Origin: Plectonema radiosum NIES-515
GTDB lineage: Bacteria > Cyanobacteriota > Cyanobacteriia > Cyanobacteriales > Nostocaceae
Direction: 5' to 3'
DNA length: 39,737 bases
Assembly (NCBI RefSeq): GCF_025753815.1
Contig: NZ_JAOWRF010000252.1
Span: forward strand, 1-39,737
In this document: one piece after another, positions 1-7,113 of the stretch
Position numbering within the stretch: the stretch's first letter is position 1
Layout of the letters: the number at the start of each line of letters is the position of its first letter
Made by a program: the position numbers and the translations under genes
Notes under the pieces: generated by a model
Database searches by the model: none
The model's input: the letters and a program-made list of their open reading frames with translations, nothing else
Told to the model about the DNA's origin: nothing

Positions 1-175
1 GGGGGCAGGGGAGACAATGAAAATAATTCTTTCTGCCGTCCCCACTCCCCCACACCACGCTTCTCCCACACCACGCTTCTCCTACTCCCCCACACCACGC
101 TTCCCCATTCCCCATTCCAAGCGTCCCTAGTTATATTTTTGGATATTTGTAAATGTAAAGAATCGGAGAGTTTAG
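1..175. repeat. Low-complexity C-rich intergenic DNA with 16-bp direct repeats
   Basis: No gene is visible. CACACCACGCTTC occurs three times (starting at 51, 67 and 91), separated by C-rich runs and followed by CCCCATTCC repeats. This is typical filler of Nostocales intergenic regions. A GGAG at 165-168 is the likely ribosome binding site of the following glycosyltransferase. Confidence 0.6.
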
Positions 176-178
176 TTG

Positions 179-1366
179 ATGAAGATATTAGTATTAAGTT
201 GGGAGTTTCCACCTCGTATTGTGGGAGGAATTGCACGTCATGTGGCTGAGTTGTACCCGGAAATAGTCAAGTTAGGGCATGAAGTCCACCTGATTACGGT
301 GGAATTTGGTCATGCACCGATGTATGAGATAGTGGATGGAGTGCATATACATCGCGTGCCGGTGGCTGGTGCTAACGACTTTTTCCACTGGGTGGTAAAC
401 TTAAATGACAGCATGGGGCATCACGGTGGTAAGTTGATGCTAGAAGATGGTTCGTTTGATATTATCCATGCTCATGATTGGTTAGTGGGGGATGCTGCGA
501 TCGCTCTCAAGAATACCTTTAAAGTGCCGTTAATTGCTACAGTCCACGCAACCGAATTCGGACGTCACAACGGTATTCACACTAATACCCAACATTATAT
601 CAGTTGCAAAGAAAATCTACTTGCTTTTAACGCTTGGCGGATTATCGTTTGTACCGACTACATGCGACGAGAAGTTGAACGAGCGCTTCACAGCCCTTGG
701 AATAAAATCGATGTCATCTATAACGGTATTAGACCAGAAAAGAAACAACACCATCAAGGTTTTCATGCCCAGGATTTTCGTCGCAAATTTGCCGACGATA
801 ATGAAAAAATCGTTTATTATGTCGGTCGCATGACCTATGAAAAAAACGTTTCCGGATTGCTAAATGCAGCACCAAAGATACTTTCAGAAATGGGTGGTTA
901 CGTCAAGTTTGTGATTATTGGTGGTGGCAATACCGATCATCTGAAACGTCAAGCTTGGGATTTGGGAATTGCCCACAAGTGCTACTTTACCGGCTTTATG
1001 TCCGATGAATACTTAGATAAATTTCAAACCATCGCTGACTGTGCCGTTTTTCCTAGTCTTTACGAACCCTTTGGTATTGTTGCGTTAGAAAGCTTTGCCT
1101 CTCGCGTTCCGGTAGTCGTTTCTGATACAGGTGGTTTTCCCGAAGTAGTGCAACACACGAAAACAGGTATTGTTACCTGGGTTAACAATTCAGATTCTCT
1201 AGCTTGGGGAATACTGGAAGTGTTGAAAAATCCAGGTTATCGGCAATGGTTAGTTGATAATGCTTATGAGGATTTAGAAAGACGCTTTAGCTGGTCTAAA
1301 ATAGGCAAGCAAACAGAAGATGTATATCAGCGGACAGTCCTAGAGCGATCGCACGTTGTATGGTAA
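179..1366 (+). CDS. GT4-family glycosyltransferase (GT-B fold)
   Basis: A 395-residue retaining glycosyltransferase of the GT4/glycogen-synthase-like superfamily. Seen: an N-terminal acceptor domain opening with LSWEFPPRIVGGIARHV (glycine-rich loop at residues 16-20), HAHDW near 98-101, and a C-terminal nucleotide-sugar domain with VGRMTYEKN (about 215-223) and the E-x7-E motif EPFGIVALE (E296, E304) that in the family contacts the donor sugar. Length fits a complete protein. TTG at 176 is in frame, but ATG at 179 lies 10 nt after GGAG and is preferred. Donor and acceptor cannot be told from sequence; related enzymes act in cell-wall, exopolysaccharide or glycolipid synthesis. It stands alone, followed by an STRR tract. 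Confidence 0.9.
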   Translation: MKILVLSWEFPPRIVGGIARHVAELYPEIVKLGHEVHLITVEFGHAPMYEIVDGVHIHRVPVAGANDFFHWVVNLNDSMGHHGGKLMLEDGSFDIIHAHDWLVGDAAIALKNTFKVPLIATVHATEFGRHNGIHTNTQHYISCKENLLAFNAWRIIVCTDYMRREVERALHSPWNKIDVIYNGIRPEKKQHHQGFHAQDFRRKFADDNEKIVYYVGRMTYEKNVSGLLNAAPKILSEMGGYVKFVIIGGGNTDHLKRQAWDLGIAHKCYFTGFMSDEYLDKFQTIADCAVFPSLYEPFGIVALESFASRVPVVVSDTGGFPEVVQHTKTGIVTWVNNSDSLAWGILEVLKNPGYRQWLVDNAYEDLERRFSWSKIGKQTEDVYQRTVLERSHVVW

Positions 1367-1375
1367 GAGCGTGGT

Positions 1376-1515
1376 TTGGAGTTGGGAGTTGGGAGTTGGG
1401 AGTTGGGAGTTTGGAGTTGGGAGTTAGGAGTTGGGAGTTAGGAGTTAGGAGTTAGGAGTTAGGAGTTAGGAGTTGGGAGTTGGGAGTTGGGAGTTGGGAG
1501 TTAGGAGTTTGGAGT
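1376..1515. repeat. STRR: heptanucleotide tandem repeat (GGAGTTG / GGAGTTA)
   Basis: About 19 copies of a 7-bp unit, GGAGTTG alternating with GGAGTTA and rare GGAGTTT, begin just after the glycosyltransferase stop. Such heptameric short tandemly repeated repetitive (STRR) sequences are established features of heterocystous cyanobacteria. Clusters of like variants suggest growth by slippage. Confidence 0.9.
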
Positions 1516-1592
1516 AAACAACTATCAACCAACAACTCACTACTATCAACCAACAACTATCAACCAACAGCTCACTACTATCAACCAACAAT
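1516..1592. repeat. Tandem repeat of ACTATCAACCAACA
   Basis: ACTATCAACCAACA is repeated four times, interspersed with CTCACT, directly upstream of the S51 peptidase gene. No promoter can be recognised inside it. Confidence 0.7.
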
Positions 1593-1601
1593 TACTATAC
1601 A

Positions 1602-2582
1602 TTGTTTAAGATTGCGCTCAGGATGTTCTGGATAATAGCGATCGCCTCAATATTGCCTGTTGAAGCGAAGGTAACGCCCAATTTAAAGGGTAACGCTGCC
1701 AATGTCAATCCTCCCTTAGCAGGTCCCGTCTTTGATTTGGGTGGAGGTGGTTCCGATGTCGATGAAGCTATCCAGTGGATGATTAACCGAGTTAGGGGAT
1801 GTACTAACTGTACCACCAAGGTTGATGTAGTTGTTCTTCGTGCTTCTGGGGATGACAGCTACAATCAACCAATTTACCAGATGAAAGGAGTGGACTCGGT
1901 GCAGACTTTCGTCATTACCAACCGCAAAGACGCAAACAACGCTGATATTGTCAATCAAGTTAAAAATGCAGAGGTGATTTTCTTTGCAGGTGGAGACCAG
2001 TGCAAATATATTCGCAACTTGAAAAACACCAAGCTGGAAACTGCTGTAGAATCAGTTTACGCAAGGAAAGGTGGTATCGGAGGAACTAGTGCGGGAGCGA
2101 TGATTCAAAGTGATTTTGTTTATAATGCTTGTGGAAACAGCGTTGAAACTGAAGACGCACTCGCAGATCCTTATCGAGATGTAAACTTTACCTATAACTT
2201 TTTTTCGTGGGCAAATCTGAGGGGAACCATTGTAGACACCCACTTTTACAAGCGGGAAAGAATGGGTAGGATAATGGCTTTTATCGCTCGTCAAATCAAA
2301 GATGGTGTAGCTAAAAGTGCTTTGGGGATAGCAGTTAGCGAAGATACATCGGTAGTTGTCGATAACAACGGCAGAGCCAAAGTAATGGGTAAAGGTCCAG
2401 CATACTTTATATTAGGCGATCGCACTCCTGAAGTCTGCTCCAAGCGAACTCCTCTAACCTACTCCAACTACAAAATCTGGAAAGTTAACAGCGGTGACAC
2501 ATTCAACTTGAAAAACAGACCAACAACAGGATATTATCTAAGGAGCGTCAAAAGAGGGCGAATAGATTCAAATCCATACTAA
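1602..2582 (+). CDS. Exported cyanophycinase-like peptidase (family S51)
   Basis: A peptidase S51-family protein (cyanophycinase/dipeptidase E superfamily) of 326 residues. Seen: the nucleophile elbow GGTSAGA (Ser163 from the TTG start), FFAGGDQ (about 127-133) and DTHFYKRERMGR, matching the conserved His/Arg region of cyanophycinases. Cyanophycinase hydrolyses cyanophycin (multi-L-arginyl-poly-aspartate) to beta-Asp-Arg. Unlike the cytosolic enzyme, this one starts with a hydrophobic signal-like segment ending near VEA. The TTG start at 1602 gives a K/R-containing n-region; the in-frame ATG at 1623 would remove it, so the start is uncertain. CGCTNC-like cysteines near 67-70 might form a disulphide outside the cytoplasm (inference). 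Substrate is unproven. Confidence 0.8.
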   Translation: MFKIALRMFWIIAIASILPVEAKVTPNLKGNAANVNPPLAGPVFDLGGGGSDVDEAIQWMINRVRGCTNCTTKVDVVVLRASGDDSYNQPIYQMKGVDSVQTFVITNRKDANNADIVNQVKNAEVIFFAGGDQCKYIRNLKNTKLETAVESVYARKGGIGGTSAGAMIQSDFVYNACGNSVETEDALADPYRDVNFTYNFFSWANLRGTIVDTHFYKRERMGRIMAFIARQIKDGVAKSALGIAVSEDTSVVVDNNGRAKVMGKGPAYFILGDRTPEVCSKRTPLTYSNYKIWKVNSGDTFNLKNRPTTGYYLRSVKRGRIDSNPY

Positions 2583-2591
2583 CTAACCCTC

Positions 2592-2620
2592 GTAGAGACT
2601 ATTCTGTGCTACGTCTCTAC
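2592..2620. repeat. Palindrome GTAGAGAC...GTCTCTAC
   Basis: An 8-bp stem with a 13-nt loop, 9 nt past the S51 peptidase stop. It belongs to the palindrome family that recurs throughout the window. It could act as a weak transcript end, but no T-run follows. Confidence 0.6.
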
Positions 2621-2647
2621 AATATGTGTACCAACGCAGATTATAAT

Positions 2648-2768
2648 AGACATCTACGAAAAACAATGTAGAGACTTCGTGTTTCTCTGAAAAACAATGT
2701 AGAGACTTCGTCTGATCGCGTCTCTACAAAGGTTGTAGACAATGCATAATTAATTTTTGGAGATGTCT
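2648..2768 (+). mobile_element. MITE family A, copy A1 (121 bp)
   Basis: Ends are AGACATCT and AGATGTCT, flanked on both sides by AAT (2645-2647 and 2769-2771), a 3-bp target duplication. A segment of about 31 bp containing GAAAAACAATGTAGAGAC is tandemly duplicated inside. There is no coding capacity. The reverse complement of the copy at 6732-6852 differs at only about three positions. Confidence 0.85.
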
Positions 2769-2796
2769 AATATAATTTATACATCTGTGCGAGATT

Positions 2797-3963
2797 TCAC
2801 ACAAACGTTGCCTGCTTCCGCAAACTTTGCACCGTAGAAATAAAGTGTTCTGCTACCCTGTCAATCTCCTCTTGCGTATTAAACCTACCAATTCCAAACC
2901 GCACCGATGCATAAGCTAATTGTTCCGAATGTCCCAGCGCTGTGAGAACATGAGAAGGTGCAGTTGTCGCTGAAGAACAAGCAGATCCAGAAGAAACAGC
3001 CATTACAGGTTGCAATCCTAACAGCAGTGCAGATCCATCAACTTTTTCAACGCTGATATTTAAATTTCCTGGCAATCGTTGGGTAGGATGTCCGTTGAGA
3101 TGAATTCCTGGCAATTGGGAAAGTTGCTTCCACAATATGTCTCTTAATTGTGTCAAGCGATCGCTCTCTCTTTTTTGTTCTTCTAAACCGATTTCTACAG
3201 CTTTACCAAAGCCGACAATTTGCGGTGTATATAATGTACCAGAACGCATTCCCCGTTCATGTCCACCACCATGTTGTTGTGGTGCGAGTTGTACTCTAGG
3301 ATTGCGACGACGCACATATAGCGCACCGATACCCTTAGGACCATATACTTTGTGTGCAGTTAGCGACATCAAGTCAATTTTCATTGCTTGCACATCAAGG
3401 GGAATTTTAGCGATCGCTTGTGCAGCATCAGTGTGAAAAATAATTTCCTGACTGCGACATAATTCACCAATTTCTGCTAACGGTTGCAAAACGCCAATTT
3501 CATTATTAGCAGCCATCACCGAAACTAAAATTGTATCAGAACGCAAAGCTTTTTCTAACTGATTTAAATTAATTATCCCGTCTTTTTCAACTTGAAGAAT
3601 TGTAATTTCAAAACCAAGAGTTTTGAGATAATTACAAGGGTCAATAACTGCGCTATGTTCAGTTGCAACAGTAATAATATGTTGCCCTTTTTGATAATAA
3701 GCTTCAGCAACACCTTTAATCGCTAAATTATTCGCTTCTGTCGCACCGCTGGTAAAGACAATTTCTTCGGGAGTGGCATTAATTGCCTCTGCCAAAATCT
3801 TTCGCGTTTGTTTAACAGCCGCTTCTGCTTCCCAACCGTAAACATGACTATTACTAGAAGGATTTCCAAAATGTTGAGTAAAGTAAGGTAGCATTGCTGC
3901 TAGTACCCTTTCATCTACGGGAGTGGTAGCGTGAGAATCGAGATATATAGGACGAATAGACAT
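2797..3963 (-). CDS. Cysteine desulfurase (class I, NifS/IscS type)
   Basis: A PLP-dependent enzyme that moves sulfur from L-cysteine to an active-site cysteine for Fe-S cluster, tRNA thiolation and cofactor synthesis. Seen in 388 residues: YLDSHATTPVD N-terminus, SGATEANNLAIKG (72-84), PLP-stacking H103 in TEHSAV, D179 in HTDAAQ, Schiff-base K205 in LTAHKVYGPKG, and catalytic C329 in SSGSACSSA. The catalytic loop length is that of class I enzymes. Full length. The gene lies 5 nt downstream of the nuclease-like gene on the same strand, so the two are probably co-transcribed. The subgroup (IscS, NifS or DndA-like) is not resolved; no nif or dnd genes are adjacent. Confidence 0.93.
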   Translation of the reverse strand: MSIRPIYLDSHATTPVDERVLAAMLPYFTQHFGNPSSNSHVYGWEAEAAVKQTRKILAEAINATPEEIVFTSGATEANNLAIKGVAEAYYQKGQHIITVATEHSAVIDPCNYLKTLGFEITILQVEKDGIINLNQLEKALRSDTILVSVMAANNEIGVLQPLAEIGELCRSQEIIFHTDAAQAIAKIPLDVQAMKIDLMSLTAHKVYGPKGIGALYVRRRNPRVQLAPQQHGGGHERGMRSGTLYTPQIVGFGKAVEIGLEEQKRESDRLTQLRDILWKQLSQLPGIHLNGHPTQRLPGNLNISVEKVDGSALLLGLQPVMAVSSGSACSSATTAPSHVLTALGHSEQLAYASVRFGIGRFNTQEEIDRVAEHFISTVQSLRKQATFV

Positions 3964-3968
3964 AATTA

Positions 3969-4622
3969 TTAAATCAAAATTGAACCCAGATTTTTTAAGA
4001 TCCTCAGAACTTTATACAGTTCATTTTCGCGTTTCAACAGCGTCAATTCATCAGACAAAGCATACTTTGGTGCATCTTGCTTACTTAATTTAATAAAAAT
4101 AAAATTACTGCCATTCATTACTAACCCAAAAGTAGGTCGTTCTGGGTGAGGATTAGCCAACATATAAGCTAGAGCTTGGGGTATACCCATTATTAGAGAA
4201 AATACAGCCCTTTTAGACTCAATAGTTAATAACCACAATTGTTGTTTGAGAACCAGCACATCAATGCGACCTCGGAGAATTTCTCCTTCATCTTCCAAAG
4301 CAATTTGTATAGATTCTTCGGTTTCAATATCAAAAGGAAGACGATAAAAACCAGCTAAATCTAACAAGGGAGCTAGCACAACCAATTTTACCAATTCTTC
4401 TAAAATAGGGCGGCGATCAACTAAGCTAAGATAATTAGTTTTAACTCGATCTAGAGCCTGCTTTTCTGAATCAGTAATTTCCGGCAGATTATCAAACCAC
4501 TCTGTAAAAAATTGGTCGTTGTTATCTCGTTGTAGACCAAATTTTTCTTTTAAGTCAATGATGTTAACGGTTTGTGCTTGGATGACTGTAACCATAGTTG
4601 ATAAAATACCAGCTTTATTCAT
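3969..4622 (-). CDS. PD-(D/E)XK nuclease-like protein (restriction subunit R-like)
   Basis: A 217-residue protein of a type common in cyanobacteria and usually annotated as restriction endonuclease subunit R-like, though it lacks any helicase. Seen: GRIDVLVL followed by LLTIESKRA (about 118-140), which fits the D...ExK core of PD-(D/E)XK nucleases. The rest is helical with no transmembrane segment. The first ATG is at 4622; an ATG at 4595 (MVTVIQAQ) is a plausible alternative. The start abuts a perfect 30-bp palindrome at 4631-4660, so the promoter must overlap or flank this repeat. It is 5 nt upstream of the cysteine desulfurase. Whether it cuts DNA is unknown. Confidence 0.75.
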   Translation of the reverse strand: MNKAGILSTMVTVIQAQTVNIIDLKEKFGLQRDNNDQFFTEWFDNLPEITDSEKQALDRVKTNYLSLVDRRPILEELVKLVVLAPLLDLAGFYRLPFDIETEESIQIALEDEGEILRGRIDVLVLKQQLWLLTIESKRAVFSLIMGIPQALAYMLANPHPERPTFGLVMNGSNFIFIKLSKQDAPKYALSDELTLLKRENELYKVLRILKNLGSILI

Positions 4623-4630
4623 TATTCTAA

Positions 4631-4700
4631 TGTAGAGACGCGAAATTTCGCGTCTCTACAAAGGTTCTGGATAACGCATATTTAATTTCTACCAGATAGT
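4631..4700. repeat. Perfect 30-bp palindrome within a partial family A MITE
   Basis: 4631-4660 is a perfect palindrome with TGTAGAGACG and CGTCTCTACA ends. The following AAAGGTTCTGGATAACGCAT and TTTAATTTCT align with the right half of copy A4. The left end is missing and the right end is degenerate, so this is a decayed copy. It lies in the divergent promoter region between the nuclease-like gene and the Uma2 gene. Confidence 0.65.
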
Positions 4701-4772
4701 ATATACTACCAGTTCTCTAACACCCCAATTGAAACGACGCTAAAATAGCCACAGAACAATCTTAAGGTTTCC

Positions 4773-5327
4773 ATGACTCTGACCATCGACGACTTAGAAA
4801 GACTGCAAGAAAAGCTCAAAGAAGACCATTGCGACTATCAACTAGAACTACAAGAGGGAAGCATTGTCGTTATGGGTCCATCAGATATTGAATCGAGTGA
4901 AATTGGGGCTGAGTTTATCAGATTGCTGGGAAACTGGGTTAAACCGCGTAAACTAGGACGTGTGTTTGATTCTAGTGGTGGGTTTATTATGCCTAACAGC
5001 GAATTGCGGGCACCAGATGTTTCCTTTGTGTCAGCCCAAAGATTGAAACGTACAATCCGCGACTTTGCCCAATTAGTTCCAGATTTAGTAGTAGAAATTA
5101 AATCGAAAACAGACCGCATCCGTCCCTTGGAAGATAAAATTAAACTATTTTTGCAATTAGGTGCATTAGTTGGGATATTAATTAATCCAGATGAATTGAC
5201 TTTAACAATTTATCGCTTAAATAGTGAAGGTGAAGTGTTGACGGGTGAAGATAAGCTAATTATTCCAGAGTTATTTCTGGGGTGGGAAATTTCGATTTCG
5301 CAAATATGGCCCCCAGTATTTGAATAA
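4773..5327 (+). CDS. Uma2-family (DUF820) nuclease-fold protein
   Basis: A 184-residue Uma2/DUF820 protein, a family greatly expanded in cyanobacteria with a PD-(D/E)XK restriction-endonuclease fold and poorly known function. Seen: RAPDVSFVS (about 86-94) and LVVEIKSKTD (about 108-118) giving the D...ExK core, then DKIKLFLQLGA and LINPDELTLTIYR strands typical of the family. Full length. It is divergent from the nuclease-like gene upstream and 94 nt ahead of the photolyase FAD-domain gene. Two more Uma2 genes lie within 6 kb. Confidence 0.87.
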   Translation: MTLTIDDLERLQEKLKEDHCDYQLELQEGSIVVMGPSDIESSEIGAEFIRLLGNWVKPRKLGRVFDSSGGFIMPNSELRAPDVSFVSAQRLKRTIRDFAQLVPDLVVEIKSKTDRIRPLEDKIKLFLQLGALVGILINPDELTLTIYRLNSEGEVLTGEDKLIIPELFLGWEISISQIWPPVFE

Positions 5328-5421
5328 AAAAATTATCTCATATGAGCGGGAGCGATCGCTTGCATTCATCCGCCATAATTAGAATGAGTGTAGTTACGAC
5401 TGAACGTCAAATACTTGACAA

Positions 5422-6273
5422 ATGACCAACAACATGAAGCGCGACTTTACTAACCGCGAAGAGTTAGTAACTTACCTCCGCGAACAATTTCCAGACGCAG
5501 CACAACGAGATAATCATATCAGCGAAATTGTGGGCGGACGCAAAGCCGCCGAGAAAGCGCTACAAAAAGTAGATTCTGCACGCTACGCAAAAACACGTAA
5601 CTTTTTCACAGGTGCAGTAACGCGACTTTCACCTTATATTCGTTATGGTGTTCTCAGTTTGCGAGAAATTCGAGATTATGTCGTTGAGGGGGTGCAAAAC
5701 CCAGACGAAACAACTAAACTAATTAACGAGCTAGGCTGGCGAGACTACTGGCAGCGTTTATACGCCAAACTAGGCGATAATATCTGGCAAGACCAAGAAG
5801 AATACAAAACAGGCTATACCCCCTCAAATTACGCACCTGAGTTACCAGAAGACATCAAACAAGGCACCACAGACAGAGTTTGCATCGACAGCTTCAGCCG
5901 TGACTTACGAGAAACAGGCTACTTGCACAACCATGCACGCATGTGGATGGCAGCTTACATTGTCCACTGGCGGCGTATTCGTTGGCAAGCCGGTGCAAAG
6001 TGGTTTTTAGAGCATTTGTTAGATGGCGATCCTGCTAGCAATAATATGTCATGGCAATGGGTAGCCAGCACCTTTAGTCACAAAGCTTATTTTTTCAACC
6101 GCGAAAATTTAGAACGTTACACCGAAAGCGTTTATTGTAAACAGTGTCCCCTTTACGGTCATTGTGACTTTGAAGGTAGTTATGAAGAAATAGAACAAAA
6201 GCTTTTTCCTAAAGCCGAATTTAACAAACAAGCTAACAGTCAAAGTTGGCAAAAAGGCAAAAAACGCCGTTAA
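5422..6273 (+). CDS. Photolyase/cryptochrome FAD-binding domain protein (stand-alone)
   Basis: A 283-residue protein equal to the C-terminal catalytic FAD domain of the photolyase/cryptochrome family, without the N-terminal alpha/beta domain. Seen: FFTGAVTRLSPYIRYGVLS (61-79), INELGWRDYWQRLY (101-114), TGYLHNHARMWMAAYIVHWR (165-184) and LLDGDPASNNMSWQWVAST (199-217), all core FAD- and DNA-contacting blocks. Four cysteines, C154, C239, C242 and C248, have spacing recalling the 4Fe-4S ligands of bacterial Fe-S photolyases. The missing N-terminal domain is encoded 39 bp downstream on the same strand. Expected role: light-driven DNA repair or photosensing; repair is not proven. The start MTNNMKRDF is well placed; no strong SD is seen. 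Confidence 0.85.
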   Translation: MTNNMKRDFTNREELVTYLREQFPDAAQRDNHISEIVGGRKAAEKALQKVDSARYAKTRNFFTGAVTRLSPYIRYGVLSLREIRDYVVEGVQNPDETTKLINELGWRDYWQRLYAKLGDNIWQDQEEYKTGYTPSNYAPELPEDIKQGTTDRVCIDSFSRDLRETGYLHNHARMWMAAYIVHWRRIRWQAGAKWFLEHLLDGDPASNNMSWQWVASTFSHKAYFFNRENLERYTESVYCKQCPLYGHCDFEGSYEEIEQKLFPKAEFNKQANSQSWQKGKKRR

Positions 6274-6312
6274 AAATCTTGGTGTGGTTCGTTATTTAAA
6301 ATCTAAAAACCA

Positions 6313-6729
6313 ATGACTCAACCAATTATTTGGGTGCATGGAGACTGCCTCAGCCCCCAAAATCCCGCACTACAAGAACACCCCGATGCACCCGCAATTT
6401 GGGTTTGGGATGATGCTTTAATTGAAGAATGGCAACTAAGTTTAAAACGCCTCACTTTTATCTATGAATGCTTACTTGAATTACCCGTTGTCATTCGTCG
6501 TGGTGATGTAGTGCGAGAAGTTTTAGCTTTTGCCAAAGAGCATAATACTAACTTAGTTGTCACCACAGAAAGTGTTAGTCCACGTTTTGATATGATGTGT
6601 GACGAAATTGAAAAAACTTTGGACTTGGAAATTTTTGAAGTAGAACCGTTTTTTGAATACGACGGCTATATCGACTTGAAACGCTTCTCTCGCTATTGGA
6701 AAGTCGCTGAAAAATATGTGTTTGAATAA
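6313..6729 (+). CDS. Photolyase N-terminal alpha/beta domain protein (stand-alone)
   Basis: A 138-residue protein resembling only the N-terminal Rossmann-like antenna domain (PF00875 type) of photolyases. Seen: IIWVHGDCLSPQNPALQEHP (the position of the usual W-x-R-x-D-L-R-x-x-D-N-x-A-L motif), AIWVWDD, SLKRLTFIYECLLELPVVIRR followed by GDVVREVLAFAKEHN and LVVTTESVSP. With the upstream FAD-domain protein it totals about 421 residues, close to one ordinary photolyase, but the gene order is C-domain then N-domain. The two are probably one operon and probably assemble (inference). MITE copy A2 begins 2 bp after the stop codon. Confidence 0.8.
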   Translation: MTQPIIWVHGDCLSPQNPALQEHPDAPAIWVWDDALIEEWQLSLKRLTFIYECLLELPVVIRRGDVVREVLAFAKEHNTNLVVTTESVSPRFDMMCDEIEKTLDLEIFEVEPFFEYDGYIDLKRFSRYWKVAEKYVFE

Positions 6730-6731
6730 AT

Positions 6732-6852
6732 AGACATCTCCAAAAATTAATTATGCATTGTCTACAACCTTTGTAGAGACGCGATCAGACGAAGTCTCTA
6801 CATTGTTTTTCGGAGAAATACGAAGTCTCTACATTGTTTTTCGGAGATGTCT
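6732..6852 (-). mobile_element. MITE family A, copy A2 (121 bp, inverted relative to A1)
   Basis: Ends AGACATCTCC and GGAGATGTCT, with AAT on both sides (6729-6731, 6853-6855). The reverse complement matches A1 with about three mismatches and has the same internal duplication. The left AAT overlaps the stop codon of the preceding gene. Confidence 0.85.
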
Positions 6853-6895
6853 AATGAATATGTATATACGGTTTTTATGTGATTTGTGAAAATTA

Positions 6896-6946
6896 TTTTT
6901 TAACGAACCGCTAAGAAGCCAAAAACGCCAAGAAAGGAGAAAAAGA
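6896..6946. repeat. Dispersed repeat AACGAACCGCTAAG...CGCCAAG
   Basis: A degenerate copy of a sequence whose reverse complement recurs at about 18973-19010 (CTTGGCG repeats followed by GGTTCGTT). Both lie in gene-free DNA upstream of genes. Function unknown. Confidence 0.5.
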
Positions 6947-6980
6947 GAGTTTTCACGCTCTTATTTAGAAACTGATATAT

Positions 6981-7087
6981 TATATTATGTCAGGTTTATT
7001 ACTCACAATGGAAAGACGTAAAGAGTGGAACGTCTCTACGACGGTTGCGACGTTTTTATTACTGTTAATTAAACGGACATGATATAT
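6981..7087. repeat. MITE-like family B element upstream of the AraC gene
   Basis: The left end ATATTATGTCAGG is an imperfect inverse of the right end CGGACATGATATAT; inside are AAGACGT and ACGTCTCTAC arms. It ends 26 nt before the start codon of the regulator and so forms its immediate 5' region. Confidence 0.55.
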
Positions 7088-7113
7088 TGGGTAGATAGGC
7101 ATTTGTGTAACCT

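Noticed and set aside
1376-1592. The direct repeats near the S51 gene as a possible CRISPR array.
   Set aside because: Units are 7 bp or 14 bp with no unique spacers; no cas genes in the window.
2797-4622. A DNA phosphorothioation (Dnd/Ssp) locus.
   Set aside because: Only a desulfurase and a small nuclease-like protein are present; no DndB-E or SspB-D homologues nearby.
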